Shown: positions 9,419 to 18,052, numbered from the stretch's first letter. The stretch: DNA of 64,000 bases from Chitinophaga sp. (GCF_017745275.1 NZ_JAGHZS010000006.1:186001-250000); one strand, 5' to 3'. Translations and numbers: made by a program. The notes: generated by a model from the letters alone, not told the origin.

Positions 9419-10225
9419 ATGAAGATGAAATGGATATGGACAGGAGTACTGATGATGGCATTGTTTGCGTGTAAAACAACGCAGCCGGTAGCAGAAAAAA
9501 CAAAAGCTACCACCCTGATTCCGGGTGGACCAGCATGGGCTGCTTTATGGCAGCAACAGTCCGGTGAATACAAAGCCTTGTGCCTGCAGGCATATCAACT
9601 CGCTGCATTACGACTGGATCAATATCTCGCCAATAAAGGTGATAAGCCATTGGCAGTAGTAACAGATATTGATGAAACGGTGCTGGACAACAGTCCTTAT
9701 TCCGTACACCAGGCGCTGGCAGGTAAAAGTTATGATGATAAAAGCTGGATGGAATGGACCGCTAAAGCCGCTGCTGACACCGTTCCCGGTGCACCGGCTT
9801 TTTTTAAATATGCCGCTTCTAAAGGCGTGAAAGTATTTTATATCACCAATCGCGCAGAAAGTGAAAGAGCCGTTACGCTGAAAAACCTGCAGCAGTACCA
9901 GTTTCCAGATGCAGATGATCAACACCTGCTACTGAAAACAACTACTTCCGGGAAAGAATCACGCAGGCAACAGGTATTACAACAATACGATATAGCACTG
10001 CTATTTGGTGATAACCTCAGCGACTTTGCTGCTATCTTCGATAGAAAGCCAACAACCGAAAGAAATGCTGCTACCTTACAAGCTGCTGCCAGCTTCGGTA
10101 GCCGGTTCATTGTATTGCCCAATCCAATGTATGGCGACTGGGAAGGCGCATTGTATAATTTCCAGTATAAACTTACTACGCAGCAGAAGGACTCCGTTAT
10201 GCAAAGCAGGTTAAGAAATTACTAA
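9419..10225 (+). CDS. HAD-type acid phosphatase, lipoprotein e(P4) family
   Basis: The start at 9419 gives a clean lipoprotein signal: MKMKWIWTGV, then a hydrophobic stretch and the lipobox LFAC, so the mature protein (about 251 residues) is lipid-anchored. The HAD motif DIDETVLDNSPY carries the two catalytic Asp residues. A second motif, YITNRAESER, and the C-terminal GDNLSDF metal loop are present. Relatives (class C acid phosphatases, e(P4)) dephosphorylate nucleotide monophosphates and other phosphomonoesters at the cell surface. The gene has its own -7 box. It converges on the DinB-like gene, and its stop codon is followed at once by a family A palindrome. Confidence 0.9.
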   Translation: MKMKWIWTGVLMMALFACKTTQPVAEKTKATTLIPGGPAWAALWQQQSGEYKALCLQAYQLAALRLDQYLANKGDKPLAVVTDIDETVLDNSPYSVHQALAGKSYDDKSWMEWTAKAAADTVPGAPAFFKYAASKGVKVFYITNRAESERAVTLKNLQQYQFPDADDQHLLLKTTTSGKESRRQQVLQQYDIALLFGDNLSDFAAIFDRKPTTERNAATLQAAASFGSRFIVLPNPMYGDWEGALYNFQYKLTTQQKDSVMQSRLRNY

Positions 10226-10347
10226 GAGCAGAAAGCAGAAAGCAAAAAGCTATTGAAGCGGATGATAAAAGTATAAGAGTAACTTAAACACTCGCTTTTA
10301 TCATCCGCTTCAATAGCTTTTTGCTTTCTGCTTTCTGCTTTCCGCTC
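10226..10347. repeat. family A heptad palindrome, copy A1
   Basis: The left arm 10226-10271 and right arm 10295-10347 are inverted copies, the right arm carrying one extra 7-mer. Arms consist of AGAAAGC-type heptads, then CTATT, a variable triplet (GAA/TTC) and GCGGATGAT plus AAAAG. The 23-nt loop is AT-rich. The element starts 1 nt after the acid phosphatase TAA and ends 1 nt before the stop of the convergent gene, filling the whole intergenic space. On either strand the 3' arm is T-rich, which would suit a bidirectional terminator (inference). Confidence 0.85.
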
Positions 10348-10348
10348 T

Positions 10349-10810
10349 TTATAAAATGCCGAATTGCTTAAAATGATGCAGGAAATGTTTGCGATGAAAC
10401 AACTGCCATTCTTCATAATTCAGTTTTCCAAAAATATGATGCACGGTTGTTGCTGCCGGATGTTGTTGAAAGTAAACATTAAAATCATCGATTTCTTCCA
10501 GTAAATATTGCCTCGCCATCGCAATGGAAACAGCCCGCGGGGACGGCGGCTCATCGCCCTGGAGCGGAGAAGGAAGGCTATGCTGCATTTCCATCTCACT
10601 ATATAAAAATTGTTTATAACGCGCTATTTTATCTGGAGGTGTTACAACAGTCAGCTCTCCATGCTTATTACTGGAAAATGCAAGCCCCACACCCAGGTGT
10701 TCCAGCATTTGAAGGGCATTCATTTTTCCCCACTCCGGCAACGTGTTTTCGTGTAGCCGTGAGAGATAGTTATCCAGCGTGGCTGGTGTTAAGAATGTTG
10801 CTGCGTCCAT
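10349..10810 (-). CDS. DUF1569 / DinB-like protein
   Basis: A 153-residue cytoplasmic protein. The arrangement fits the DUF1569 branch of the DinB/YfiT four-helix fold: an early His in MLEHLGVG near residue 37 and a late His-rich stretch (HHIFGKLNYEEWQLFHRKHF) near residues 123-142. These would be metal ligands, by family analogy. The biochemical role of the family is unknown; related DinB-fold proteins are metal-dependent thiol transferases or hydrolases. Only 2 nt separate its start codon from the stop of the upstream OmpA gene, so they are probably co-transcribed, although I see no functional link. Confidence 0.8.
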   Translation of the reverse strand: MDAATFLTPATLDNYLSRLHENTLPEWGKMNALQMLEHLGVGLAFSSNKHGELTVVTPPDKIARYKQFLYSEMEMQHSLPSPLQGDEPPSPRAVSIAMARQYLLEEIDDFNVYFQQHPAATTVHHIFGKLNYEEWQLFHRKHFLHHFKQFGIL

Positions 10811-10812
10811 AT

Positions 10813-12705
10813 TTATAAGCTGATAATTTTAAATACAGTACGACGGTTCGCGGCGCGTCCTTCCTCTGTGTCATTGGTGGCAATCGGATTGCTTTCGCCA
10901 TAGCCTTTTGCAGTAAGACGAGAAGCGGCGATACCTTTTTCTGTCAGGTATTTCACCACTGATTTAGCGCGGTTTTCGGACAGCACCTGGTTGTCTTTAT
11001 CGGTACCTACATTATCCGTATACCCTTCAATGGCGATCTTCACGCCCGGGTTGTCCAGTAATAAGTTCACCAGTTTATTCAGCTCTAGAACAGAGGCAGG
11101 TTTCAGTGTATATTCTTTGCTGTCGAAGAAGATATTATGCAGCACTATGCTGGCATTGGCCGCGAGTGGTTGCAGTGGAATATTTTTTTCGAAAGGCACA
11201 CCCGGGTTATGATCTTTCAGGGAGAAATTATCGGAGTAAAACAGGTAGCCTTTCCGGTTTACGTGAAAAGCATAATCTCTGCCCACAGGCAATGGTGCCA
11301 GGTAATCGCCATTATCGTTGGTTTTTACGGTGGCAATGCTATAGCCGCCCTGCAGGTCTGTTACGTCGATGGTAGTGGCCAGGCGGGCATGTGTGAGAGT
11401 GTCATATACAAAGCCTTTTACGTACAACGTTTGTAGTGGCCTTGCTTCAGGATACAGTTCAAAGCGGTAGATATCAAGTGCACCACGGGTATCTGAACGA
11501 TCCGATGCAAAATAAGCGGTTTTACCATCGGCTTCTACCACCAGTGATGCATCTTCGTCGATGGTATTGATGGGATAACCCAGGTTGGTAGCGGGTCCCC
11601 AACTGCCATCCGGTTGACGGCGGGAATAAAAGATATCCAGCCCGCCATAACCCGGATGACCATTGGACGCAAAATAAAGCGTTTGTCCGTCTGCGTGAAT
11701 AAACGGCGTTGTTTCCCTGCCGGGCGTGTTAATATTAGGTCCCAGGCGTTGCGGAACGCTCCATTGACCATTTACCAGCCGGTTACTCACAAATATATCT
11801 GCACCATTATCTGGTGTTTCACGTGCAAAATAAAGCGTTTGTTTGTCGGTGCTGAGACAGGGTTGTGATTCCCAGTCACGGGTGTTGATAGGGGCTCCAA
11901 AGTTCTTTGGTTCGGTCCACCCCTGAGCAGTTTTTTCCGAGTAGTAGAGATCGCAGCTGCCTTTACCTTCCGGAAATTCGCAGCCGGTGAATACCAACAT
12001 GGTACCATCTTGTGAAATGTTCTGTGCGCCTTCATTGAAAGAGGAATTTACGGGTTCACCCATGTTTTGGGCTGGAGACCAGGTATTATTTTCCCGGTGT
12101 GTGATGTAAAAATCTTCATTACGGCCATTTACGCGCCTGGTGAAGATCAGTGTTTTACTGTCGATGGTAAGGGAAGGGAAGTATTCCGGATCTTTACTGT
12201 TTACCGGGTCTCCAAGGTTTTCCGGATGAAAAGGTACGGTTTGGCGGTGATTGTTTACGGCAAATTCATAATTGACTTTTAGCTTTTCTGCTGTAGGACT
12301 TTTAGACTTTGCATTTGCCAGATACTGGTTGATTAACTGTAACGCCCCTACGAAATTTCCTGTACCGGCCATTGCCCTGGAATAGGCTACAGATACAGGC
12401 CGCATACCATTACTATCCAGCTCTTTGAGTTTTTCAAAGGCGGTAACGGCGGCTGCATAATTTTTCAGCTCTACATAGCAGAGTCCTATTTGTCCGTAAG
12501 CATCCGTAAAATTGGGCGCGGCTTTGATAGCTTCCTGCAGCAGTCCGATAGCGGCCGGCGTTTGATAAAGCCTGACAGCATCTATAGCACGGTCGAAAGC
12601 AGCTTTTGCTTTTTTAGGAGCAGTTTCATAAGTGACTGTCTGGGCCTGCATTTGCAGCCCAAAGCCCAACAGGCAAGCCAGTATGAACAGAGAGGTGTTT
12701 TTCAT
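10813..12705 (-). CDS. OmpA-family protein with TPR, beta-propeller and CRD (PorE-like architecture)
   Basis: A 630-residue envelope protein with a cleavable signal peptide (LACLLGFGLQMQAQ, about 21 residues). Domain order: TPR repeats (about 25-150); a WD40-like/PD40 propeller with repeated D-[PS]-x-[FY] and TLYFAS/TLIFTR strands (about 165-415); a carboxypeptidase-regulatory-like beta domain (VKGFVYDTLTHARLATTIDV, about 428-510); and a C-terminal OmpA peptidoglycan-binding domain (IEGYTDNVGTDKDNQ, SENRAKSVVKYL, GYGESNPIATND). This order matches PorE, the T9SS periplasmic component that ties the machine to peptidoglycan, and also many paralogous OmpA proteins linked to PorP/SprF genes. No PorP/SprF gene adjoins it. 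There is no lipobox, unlike classical PorE. Confidence 0.85.
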   Translation of the reverse strand: MKNTSLFILACLLGFGLQMQAQTVTYETAPKKAKAAFDRAIDAVRLYQTPAAIGLLQEAIKAAPNFTDAYGQIGLCYVELKNYAAAVTAFEKLKELDSNGMRPVSVAYSRAMAGTGNFVGALQLINQYLANAKSKSPTAEKLKVNYEFAVNNHRQTVPFHPENLGDPVNSKDPEYFPSLTIDSKTLIFTRRVNGRNEDFYITHRENNTWSPAQNMGEPVNSSFNEGAQNISQDGTMLVFTGCEFPEGKGSCDLYYSEKTAQGWTEPKNFGAPINTRDWESQPCLSTDKQTLYFARETPDNGADIFVSNRLVNGQWSVPQRLGPNINTPGRETTPFIHADGQTLYFASNGHPGYGGLDIFYSRRQPDGSWGPATNLGYPINTIDEDASLVVEADGKTAYFASDRSDTRGALDIYRFELYPEARPLQTLYVKGFVYDTLTHARLATTIDVTDLQGGYSIATVKTNDNGDYLAPLPVGRDYAFHVNRKGYLFYSDNFSLKDHNPGVPFEKNIPLQPLAANASIVLHNIFFDSKEYTLKPASVLELNKLVNLLLDNPGVKIAIEGYTDNVGTDKDNQVLSENRAKSVVKYLTEKGIAASRLTAKGYGESNPIATNDTEEGRAANRRTVFKIISL

Positions 12706-12766
12706 AGAATATATTCGCTCCCTAAGTAACGAAATTCTAATGAAAAATAGTGTAGCAGATTTTTGT

Positions 12767-12906
12767 CCTGTTAAGGATTAGACTGATTATACTGATTTTT
12801 TATTTTTGATTTTGTAAAATGAAAAAAGCACGAAGACGGACATCATATCCACATCATTCTTCGTGCTTTTAATTTTCTAAATATAATTAGTCTAATCCTG
12901 AACAAG
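12767..12906. repeat. nested imperfect palindrome with internal bidirectional terminator
   Basis: Outer arms 12767-12791 and 12882-12906 are inverted copies (25 nt, three mismatches), including a perfect 11-nt AGGATTAGACT/AGTCTAATCCT. Inside is a second hairpin with 13-bp arms, 12824-12836 and 12858-12870 (AAAAGCACGAAGA and its complement). This ends in TTTT on the plus strand and is U-rich on the minus strand too. It lies between the start of the OmpA gene and the end of queE, both on the minus strand, so it probably terminates queE transcripts. The outer arms go beyond what a terminator needs. Confidence 0.65.
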
Positions 12907-12919
12907 ATAAGCATCCGCC

Positions 12920-13543
12920 CTAGGGGACATTAATATACTTGTGGATCTGGAGAGACATGGTCCACTGTGGGTGGTCCTTGATATAGTCTGTAATCAAAGG
13001 TGTCATTTCTGCACTGCGTTCCCATTCCGGTTGCAGGTACAGCTTACAGTGTTTACCTGCAAGTGCAGCATATTTTTCTGCCCAGGCAAAGTCTGTTTTG
13101 TTGAAGATGACTACTTTCAATTCGTGGGCTACTTTACAAATTTCAGGTAAAGGTGCTTTGAATTTTTTTGGAGATAAAGTAATCCAGTCCCAACTTCCGC
13201 TGAGAGGAGAAGATCCGGAGGTCTCTATATGTGTTTGAAAGCCTTGCTTGTGCAATGATTTGGTGAGTGCATCCAGGTTATGGAGGAGTGGCTCTCCACC
13301 GGTAATTACTGCAATACGGCCAGGATGGCTGGCTGCTTCGGATACAATCTCATTTATTTCCACCTGCGGGTGCTTGTCGGCGTCCCAGCTATCTTTTACA
13401 TCACACCATACACAGCCTACATCACAGCCGCCCAGCCTGATAAAATAGGCTGCTCTGCCCTGATGAAAGCCTTCTCCCTGGATGGTATAAAATTGCTCCA
13501 TCAACGGGAGAGTGGTCGTTTTAATATTTGTTATTACTGACAT
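12920..13543 (-). CDS. queE: 7-carboxy-7-deazaguanine synthase
   Basis: A 207-residue radical-SAM enzyme. The substrate-pocket segment FYTIQGEGFHQGRAAYFIRL precedes the [4Fe-4S] cysteines C40, C44 and C47 in the CxxxCxxC spacing typical of QueE. ITGGEPLLH is the GGE motif and IETSGSS a SAM-pocket segment. The enzyme contracts 6-carboxytetrahydropterin to 7-carboxy-7-deazaguanine, a step of queuosine (and 7-deazaguanine DNA modification) biosynthesis. The rest of the pathway (queC, queD, queF) is not adjacent; tgt lies 14 kb away. A family D repeat separates it from folD. Confidence 0.95.
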   Translation of the reverse strand: MSVITNIKTTTLPLMEQFYTIQGEGFHQGRAAYFIRLGGCDVGCVWCDVKDSWDADKHPQVEINEIVSEAASHPGRIAVITGGEPLLHNLDALTKSLHKQGFQTHIETSGSSPLSGSWDWITLSPKKFKAPLPEICKVAHELKVVIFNKTDFAWAEKYAALAGKHCKLYLQPEWERSAEMTPLITDYIKDHPQWTMSLQIHKYINVP

Positions 13544-13568
13544 GACTTCACAAAGGTCTGATTTTTTT

Positions 13569-13606
13569 TAGCTACTAGCTACTAGCAGCTAAAAAGCTAA
13601 CAGCTA
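13569..13606. repeat. family D heptad tract
   Basis: AGCTACT is repeated twice and followed by AGCAGCT, AAAAAGCT and AACAGCT, i.e. 7-8 nt words ending in AGCT. The words partly pair with each other (AGCTGTTAGCT against AGCAGCT). The tract ends 2 nt before the folD stop codon. A related, longer element is at 51500-51590. Confidence 0.5.
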
Positions 13607-13608
13607 TT

Positions 13609-14496
13609 TTAGTTCATACTACCTCTCAGGCCAATAGCGGCATGGTAGGTGTTTTTGAGTAAAGCGGCTATGGTCATAGGTCCTACGCCACCGGGAACGG
13701 GGCTGATATAACTACATTTCGGTGCTACTTCATCAAATTTAACATCCCCTTTCAGGCGGAAACCGCTCTTTTTGCTGGCATCTTCTACGCGGTTAATACC
13801 TACATCCACAATCACTGCGCCTTCTTTTACCATATTTGCTGTTACAAAGTCGGGCTTGCCGATAGCAGCAATGATAATATCTGCCTGCCGGCAGATGTCG
13901 GCCAGGTTGTGGGTCTGTGAATGTGTGAGCGTTACCGTGCAGTTTCCCGGATTGGTATTGCGGCTTAGTAAAATGCTCATCGGTGTACCTACAATATGGC
14001 TGCGACCAATCACTACGGCATGTTTACCTTTGGTTGGAATGTTATAATATTCCAGTAGCAACATGATACCATATGGGGTGGCCGGGATGAAAGCAGGCAA
14101 TCCGCTGACCATTTTACCCACATTCATGGGATGGAAACCGTCTACATCTTTGCTGGGATCAATGGTATTGATCACCAGTTCTTCATTAATATGTTTAGGT
14201 AAAGGCAATTGAACGAGGATACCATCAATATCCGGATTTTCATTCAACAGAATGATCTGGTCCAGCAGGTGTTTTTCTGAAATCTGTGCATCAAAACGAA
14301 GGAGGGTGGAATTATACCCGCATTCGGCGCATGATTTTACTTTGGAGGCCACGTAGGTTTCACTTGCCGGGTTATTGCCTACTAAGATGGCTGCCAGGTG
14401 AGGGATTTTTTTTCCAGCGGCCTTTAAATCAGCCACCTGTGCGGCTAATTGGGCCTTAATAGCCTCAGAAACTAGTTTACCGTCTAAAATTTGCAT
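13609..14496 (-). CDS. folD: bifunctional methylene-THF dehydrogenase / methenyl-THF cyclohydrolase
   Basis: A 295-residue protein of the usual family length. FolD interconverts methylene-, methenyl- and 10-formyl-tetrahydrofolate for purine and formyl-Met synthesis. Signature segments are LVGNNPASETYVASK with the catalytic Lys, the first signature near ENPDIDGILVQLPLPKH, DVDGFHP, VVIGRSHIVGTPMSILL and the C-terminal PVPGGVGPMT. The start is taken at ATG 14496 (MQILDGKLVSEAIKAQL). A TTG two codons upstream lies inside the promoter box and is unlikely. The -7 box ends only 3 nt before the ATG, so the mRNA may be leaderless. Confidence 0.97.
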   Translation of the reverse strand: MQILDGKLVSEAIKAQLAAQVADLKAAGKKIPHLAAILVGNNPASETYVASKVKSCAECGYNSTLLRFDAQISEKHLLDQIILLNENPDIDGILVQLPLPKHINEELVINTIDPSKDVDGFHPMNVGKMVSGLPAFIPATPYGIMLLLEYYNIPTKGKHAVVIGRSHIVGTPMSILLSRNTNPGNCTVTLTHSQTHNLADICRQADIIIAAIGKPDFVTANMVKEGAVIVDVGINRVEDASKKSGFRLKGDVKFDEVAPKCSYISPVPGGVGPMTIAALLKNTYHAAIGLRGSMN

Positions 14497-14499
14497 GTG

Positions 14500-14507
14500 C
14501 AAAGGTA
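14500..14507 (-). promoter_or_regulatory. -7 box for folD, placed for a leaderless mRNA
   Basis: TACCTTTG on the minus strand matches TAnnTTTG. If the box spans -11 to -4, transcription would start at 14496, the A of the folD ATG. Confidence 0.5.
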
Positions 14508-14570
14508 AGGAAAACTAGGATTGGATAATATTGATTTGGGAAGGAAAGGGGAAAGAGGTACCGAAGTCCA

Positions 14571-14604
14571 GCCAAACAAGCTCCGGCAAGGGAACTTGTT
14601 TGGC
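14571..14604. other. 10-bp hairpin in the pckA-folD intergenic region
   Basis: GCCAAACAAG (14571-14580) pairs perfectly with CTTGTTTGGC (14595-14604) around a 14-nt loop. The segment AGCTCC at 14579-14584, spanning stem end and loop, is complementary to GGAGCT at 14624-14629, so a pseudoknot is conceivable. No U-run follows on either strand, which argues against a simple terminator. The rest of 14508-14719 shows nothing I can name. Confidence 0.4.
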
Positions 14605-14719
14605 TCAGGCATTGCGCCCGTCAGGAGCTTTCGTTTATCAGTGGAAATTATAAGGCAAACTTACATATACATCTTCCTGCTGATATTGTCAGCAAAAAAA
14701 CAGATCACAGGTATTTTCA

Positions 14720-16321
14720 TTAAATTTTTGGTGCGGCATCCAGTATTTCTTTGTCGGCTGCGGCAGCATATTTTTCAAAGTTGCGGATAAATTGTCCGGC
14801 CAGGTTGGTTAACTGGGCATCATACGCACCTTTATCTTCCCACGTATTGCGTGGGTCCAGGATGTTGTCCGGTACACCAGGGCAATTATCAGGAATTTCG
14901 AAGCCAAATACAGGATGAGCGTGGAAGCCTGCATTATTCAGTTGCCCGTTTAAAGCGGCAGTGATCATGGCGCGGGTATAACCGAGTTTAATACGGTTGC
15001 CGGTACCATAAGCGCCACCCGTCCAGCCGGTATTAATCAGCCATACGTTCACATTATGCTGACGCATTCTTTCACCCAGCATCTGTGCATATTGCGCCGG
15101 ATGCAGTGGCAGGAAAGGTGCGCCGAAACAAGCACTGAAAGTAGATTTAGGCTCGGTGATACCTGCTTCCGTACCTGCTACTTTAGCCGTGTAACCAGAA
15201 ATGAACTGGTACATGGCCTGCCCGGGTGAAAGCCTGGAAATAGGCGGCAATACACCATAAGCATCGCAGGTGAGGAAAAATATATTCTTCGGAATACCTC
15301 CTACAGAAGGTTCCTGTGCATTTTCTATGTAGTGCAGCGGGTAAGAAACACGGGTGTTTTCTGTGATGGAGCTATCCGCATAGTTCACGGTATTGGTACC
15401 CGGGAAGAAGGTAATATTCTCCAGCAGGGCGCCTTCGCGAACAGCATGGAATATTTGTGGTTCCTTTTCTTCAGAGAGGTCAATACATTTTGCATAGCAA
15501 CCACCTTCAAAATTGAATACGCCGGTAGCTGTCCAGCCGTGTTCATCGTCACCTATCAGCTTGCGGCCGGGATCCGCACTCAACGTGGTTTTACCAGTAC
15601 CGCTCAGTCCAAAAAATACAGCAGTATCGCCCTGTGCACCGATATTGGCGGAGCAGTGCATACTCAGTACGTTTTTGTTGTGCGGTAATACGTAGTTCAG
15701 AATAGTGAAGATGCCCTTTTTAATTTCTCCGGTATAAGCACTACCACCAATAAGGATCATCTTTTTGGTGAAGTTTACAACAGAGAAATTTTGTTGACGG
15801 GTACCATCAGTAGCCGGATCAGCCAAACAGCCGGGAGCCTGTATAATGGTCCAGTCGTTGAGCATATAATCCAGTTCTTCTTCAGTAGGGCGAAGGAACA
15901 TGTTATAGGCAAACAAACTTGACCATGGCAGTTCACTGATTACTTTGATGTTGACCCGGTAATCCTGGTCAGCACAGGCGTAGCAGTCACGTACCCATAC
16001 ATCTTTTCCGGTGAAATAACGCGTGATTTTACTGTATAAACGATCAAAATTTTCTTCAGAGATAGGGAGGTTGAAATCGTTCCAGTTTACAGTGTCCGTT
16101 GTGATGTTGTCTTTTACGATGAATTTGTCTTTCGGGGAGCGGCCGGTAAATTGTCCGGTATTAACAGCTAATGCCCCGCTGTCAGCATAAACCCCTTGTT
16201 TACGGGCGACAGTTTGTTCCGCCAGTTTTTCGGGTGAAAGTTGGTAATAAACGTTAGCTACGTTCTCTATGCCAAGTCCCCGTAAGTCAGCAATAGGATT
16301 CCTTACGCTACTCATTTGCAT
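14720..16321 (-). CDS. pckA: phosphoenolpyruvate carboxykinase (ATP)
   Basis: 533 residues from ATG 16321 (an alternative is ATG 16315, MSSVRNPI). The ATP-dependent type is recognised by GRSPKDKFIV, the kinase-1a P-loop FGLSGTGKTTLS (near residue 240), the metal-binding LIGDDEHGW, and GGAYGTGNRI near the C-terminus. The enzyme converts oxaloacetate to PEP with ATP, the first step of gluconeogenesis. A promoter with both a -7 box and a correctly spaced -33 TTTG lies 28-57 nt upstream, so it is likely transcribed alone, divergently from the M24 peptidase gene. Confidence 0.97.
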   Translation of the reverse strand: MQMSSVRNPIADLRGLGIENVANVYYQLSPEKLAEQTVARKQGVYADSGALAVNTGQFTGRSPKDKFIVKDNITTDTVNWNDFNLPISEENFDRLYSKITRYFTGKDVWVRDCYACADQDYRVNIKVISELPWSSLFAYNMFLRPTEEELDYMLNDWTIIQAPGCLADPATDGTRQQNFSVVNFTKKMILIGGSAYTGEIKKGIFTILNYVLPHNKNVLSMHCSANIGAQGDTAVFFGLSGTGKTTLSADPGRKLIGDDEHGWTATGVFNFEGGCYAKCIDLSEEKEPQIFHAVREGALLENITFFPGTNTVNYADSSITENTRVSYPLHYIENAQEPSVGGIPKNIFFLTCDAYGVLPPISRLSPGQAMYQFISGYTAKVAGTEAGITEPKSTFSACFGAPFLPLHPAQYAQMLGERMRQHNVNVWLINTGWTGGAYGTGNRIKLGYTRAMITAALNGQLNNAGFHAHPVFGFEIPDNCPGVPDNILDPRNTWEDKGAYDAQLTNLAGQFIRNFEKYAAAADKEILDAAPKI

Positions 16322-16348
16322 AAAAGCAAGATTGTTTTGGTGTAAAAG

Positions 16349-16378
16349 CAAAACTAGCGATTTTTTGATATTGTCAAA
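16349..16378 (-). promoter_or_regulatory. complete Bacteroidota promoter for pckA
   Basis: On the minus strand TTTG (complement of 16375-16378) lies 18 nt upstream of TAGTTTTG (complement of 16349-16356). This fits the Bacteroidota -33/-7 pattern and is the best-formed promoter in the window. The predicted start is near 16345, giving a leader of about 24 nt to ATG 16321. Between this promoter and 16604 I see nothing else. Confidence 0.65.
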
Positions 16379-16604
16379 TTTTATCGGTGTTATACCATTA
16401 AAATTTAGAAATTAGTCACTATTTTCCGGGTGGTTATTGCAATATCTTCAATAGGAGGGTGTTTCATTGCAGGATTGTCAAACTAAAAAACAGGATAATA
16501 TAGCATTAAGTATTTGCAAAGAAATATTAGTACGATTTTGTCATTTTACGCTGCAGATATTAACCAATTTGCTGATTCCCGATTTCTACCTCCGAAATTT
16601 TACC

Positions 16605-16612
16605 TAGGTTTG
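16605..16612 (+). promoter_or_regulatory. -7 box for the M24 aminopeptidase gene
   Basis: TAGGTTTG, an exact TAnnTTTG match, lies 24 nt before ATG 16637. It supports that start rather than the longer open frame beginning near 16514. No -33 element at proper spacing is evident. Confidence 0.5.
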
Positions 16613-16636
16613 GACCCTCATTTGAAATTAAGAGAT

Positions 16637-17926
16637 ATGAAGAATTTGCCCTTAGATCCGCAGGTGTTTGTAAAGAACCGCCAGCGTTTTGTGGCTAAAA
16701 TGAAGCCACAGTCTATAGCTATTATCAACTCCAATGATGAACTGCCCACCAATGGTGATGCCCTGCACAAGTTCAAACAGAATTCCGATTTGTACTGGCT
16801 GACCGGTATTGACCAGGAAGACACAATGGTGGTGTTGTTTCCAGATAATCCAGATCCTAAATACCGCGAGGTATTAGTACTGGTGCGACCTAACGAGTTA
16901 AAAGAAAAGTGGGATGGTCACAGGTTGCGCAAAGACGAAGCTTTCGCCGTTTCCGGCATGGCTACCGTAGTATGGTTAGATAGCCTTGATGCATTATTGC
17001 AGCAATGGATCAACGATGCGGCAAATATCTACCTGAATTCCAATGAAAATAACCGTAAGTCAAACCTGGTACCGGTAAGAGATTATCGTTATGCACAGGA
17101 AATGAAAGTGCGTTATCCACTGCATAACTACCTGCGTGCTGCTGTTATCTTTAAGGAACTACGTGCAGTAAAAACACCGGAAGAAATTAAGGTAATGCAG
17201 GAAGCGATGGATATTACTGAAAAAGCATTCCGCCGCTTATTGAAATTCATTAAACCAGGTGTATGGGAACATGAAATTCATGCAGAAATTCTGCACGAAT
17301 TCCTGCGCAACCGCTCTGCCGGGGAAGCTTATGGTTCTATCATTGCTTCCGGGGATAGTGCCCGCACACTGCACTATGTATCCAATAACCAGGAATGTAA
17401 AGACGGAGACCTGATCCTGATGGATTTCGGTGCGGAATACGGTGGTTACAATGCCGACCTTACCCGTACTGTACCTGTAAACGGTAAGTTTACGCCGCGT
17501 CAGCGCGAGGTATATAATGCCTGCCTGCACCTGCATAACTACGCTAAATCTATTCTGCGTCCGGGTATCACCATCGCCAAATACCATGAAATGGTTGGCG
17601 AAGAAGCTACCAAAGAATTTATTAAACTGGGACTGCTCACAGAAGAGGAAGTGAAGAACCAGGATCCGGAAACGCCGGCGTACCGCAAATACCTGTACCA
17701 TGGTATTTCTCACCACCTGGGAGTAGATGTACATGACCTCGGACCTTCCCTTCATCAGCCTATTCCGGAAGGAGCAGTGATGACTGTTGAGCCGGGGATT
17801 TATATTGAGCAGGAGAAAATGGGGGTCCGTATTGAAAATAACATCTGGCTTACTGCCAATGGCAATGTGGACCTGATGAAGAATATTCCGATCACGGCCG
17901 ATGAAATTGAAGCCCTGATGAAATAA
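16637..17926 (+). CDS. pepP: Xaa-Pro aminopeptidase family protein (M24B)
   Basis: 429 residues from ATG 16637 (MKNLPLDPQVFVKNRQRF). The N-terminal aminopeptidase-P-like domain (about 1-170) contains SDLYWLTGIDQ. The C-terminal pita-bread domain carries all five metal ligands: two Asp in MDFGAEYGGYNADLTRT, His in HGISHHLGVDVHD, and Glu in TVEPGIYIE and GVRIENNIWL. It should remove N-terminal residues preceding proline in the cytoplasm; no signal peptide is present. The upstream in-frame extension begins before the -7 box and is not protein-like. An ATTACGA-type palindrome follows the stop codon. Confidence 0.93.
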   Translation: MKNLPLDPQVFVKNRQRFVAKMKPQSIAIINSNDELPTNGDALHKFKQNSDLYWLTGIDQEDTMVVLFPDNPDPKYREVLVLVRPNELKEKWDGHRLRKDEAFAVSGMATVVWLDSLDALLQQWINDAANIYLNSNENNRKSNLVPVRDYRYAQEMKVRYPLHNYLRAAVIFKELRAVKTPEEIKVMQEAMDITEKAFRRLLKFIKPGVWEHEIHAEILHEFLRNRSAGEAYGSIIASGDSARTLHYVSNNQECKDGDLILMDFGAEYGGYNADLTRTVPVNGKFTPRQREVYNACLHLHNYAKSILRPGITIAKYHEMVGEEATKEFIKLGLLTEEEVKNQDPETPAYRKYLYHGISHHLGVDVHDLGPSLHQPIPEGAVMTVEPGIYIEQEKMGVRIENNIWLTANGNVDLMKNIPITADEIEALMK

Positions 17927-17928
17927 GA

Positions 17929-18052
17929 CAATTACGAATTACGAATTACGGATTACGGATTACGGATTTGTGAGAAGATAATAGCGAAGTTAATCTTCGC
18001 GTTTACAATCTTCCCACAAATCCGTAATTCGTAATTCGTAATTCGTAATTTG
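17929..18052. repeat. family C heptad palindrome
   Basis: The left arm has ATTACGA twice, ATTACGG three times and ATTTGTG (17931-17972). The right arm has CACAAAT, CCGTAAT and TCGTAAT three times (18015-18049). Arms pair over six heptads with G/A changes in two of them. The loop contains a smaller hairpin, GCGAAG/CTTCGC. It begins 2 nt after the pepP stop and ends 19 nt before pssA. Confidence 0.8.
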
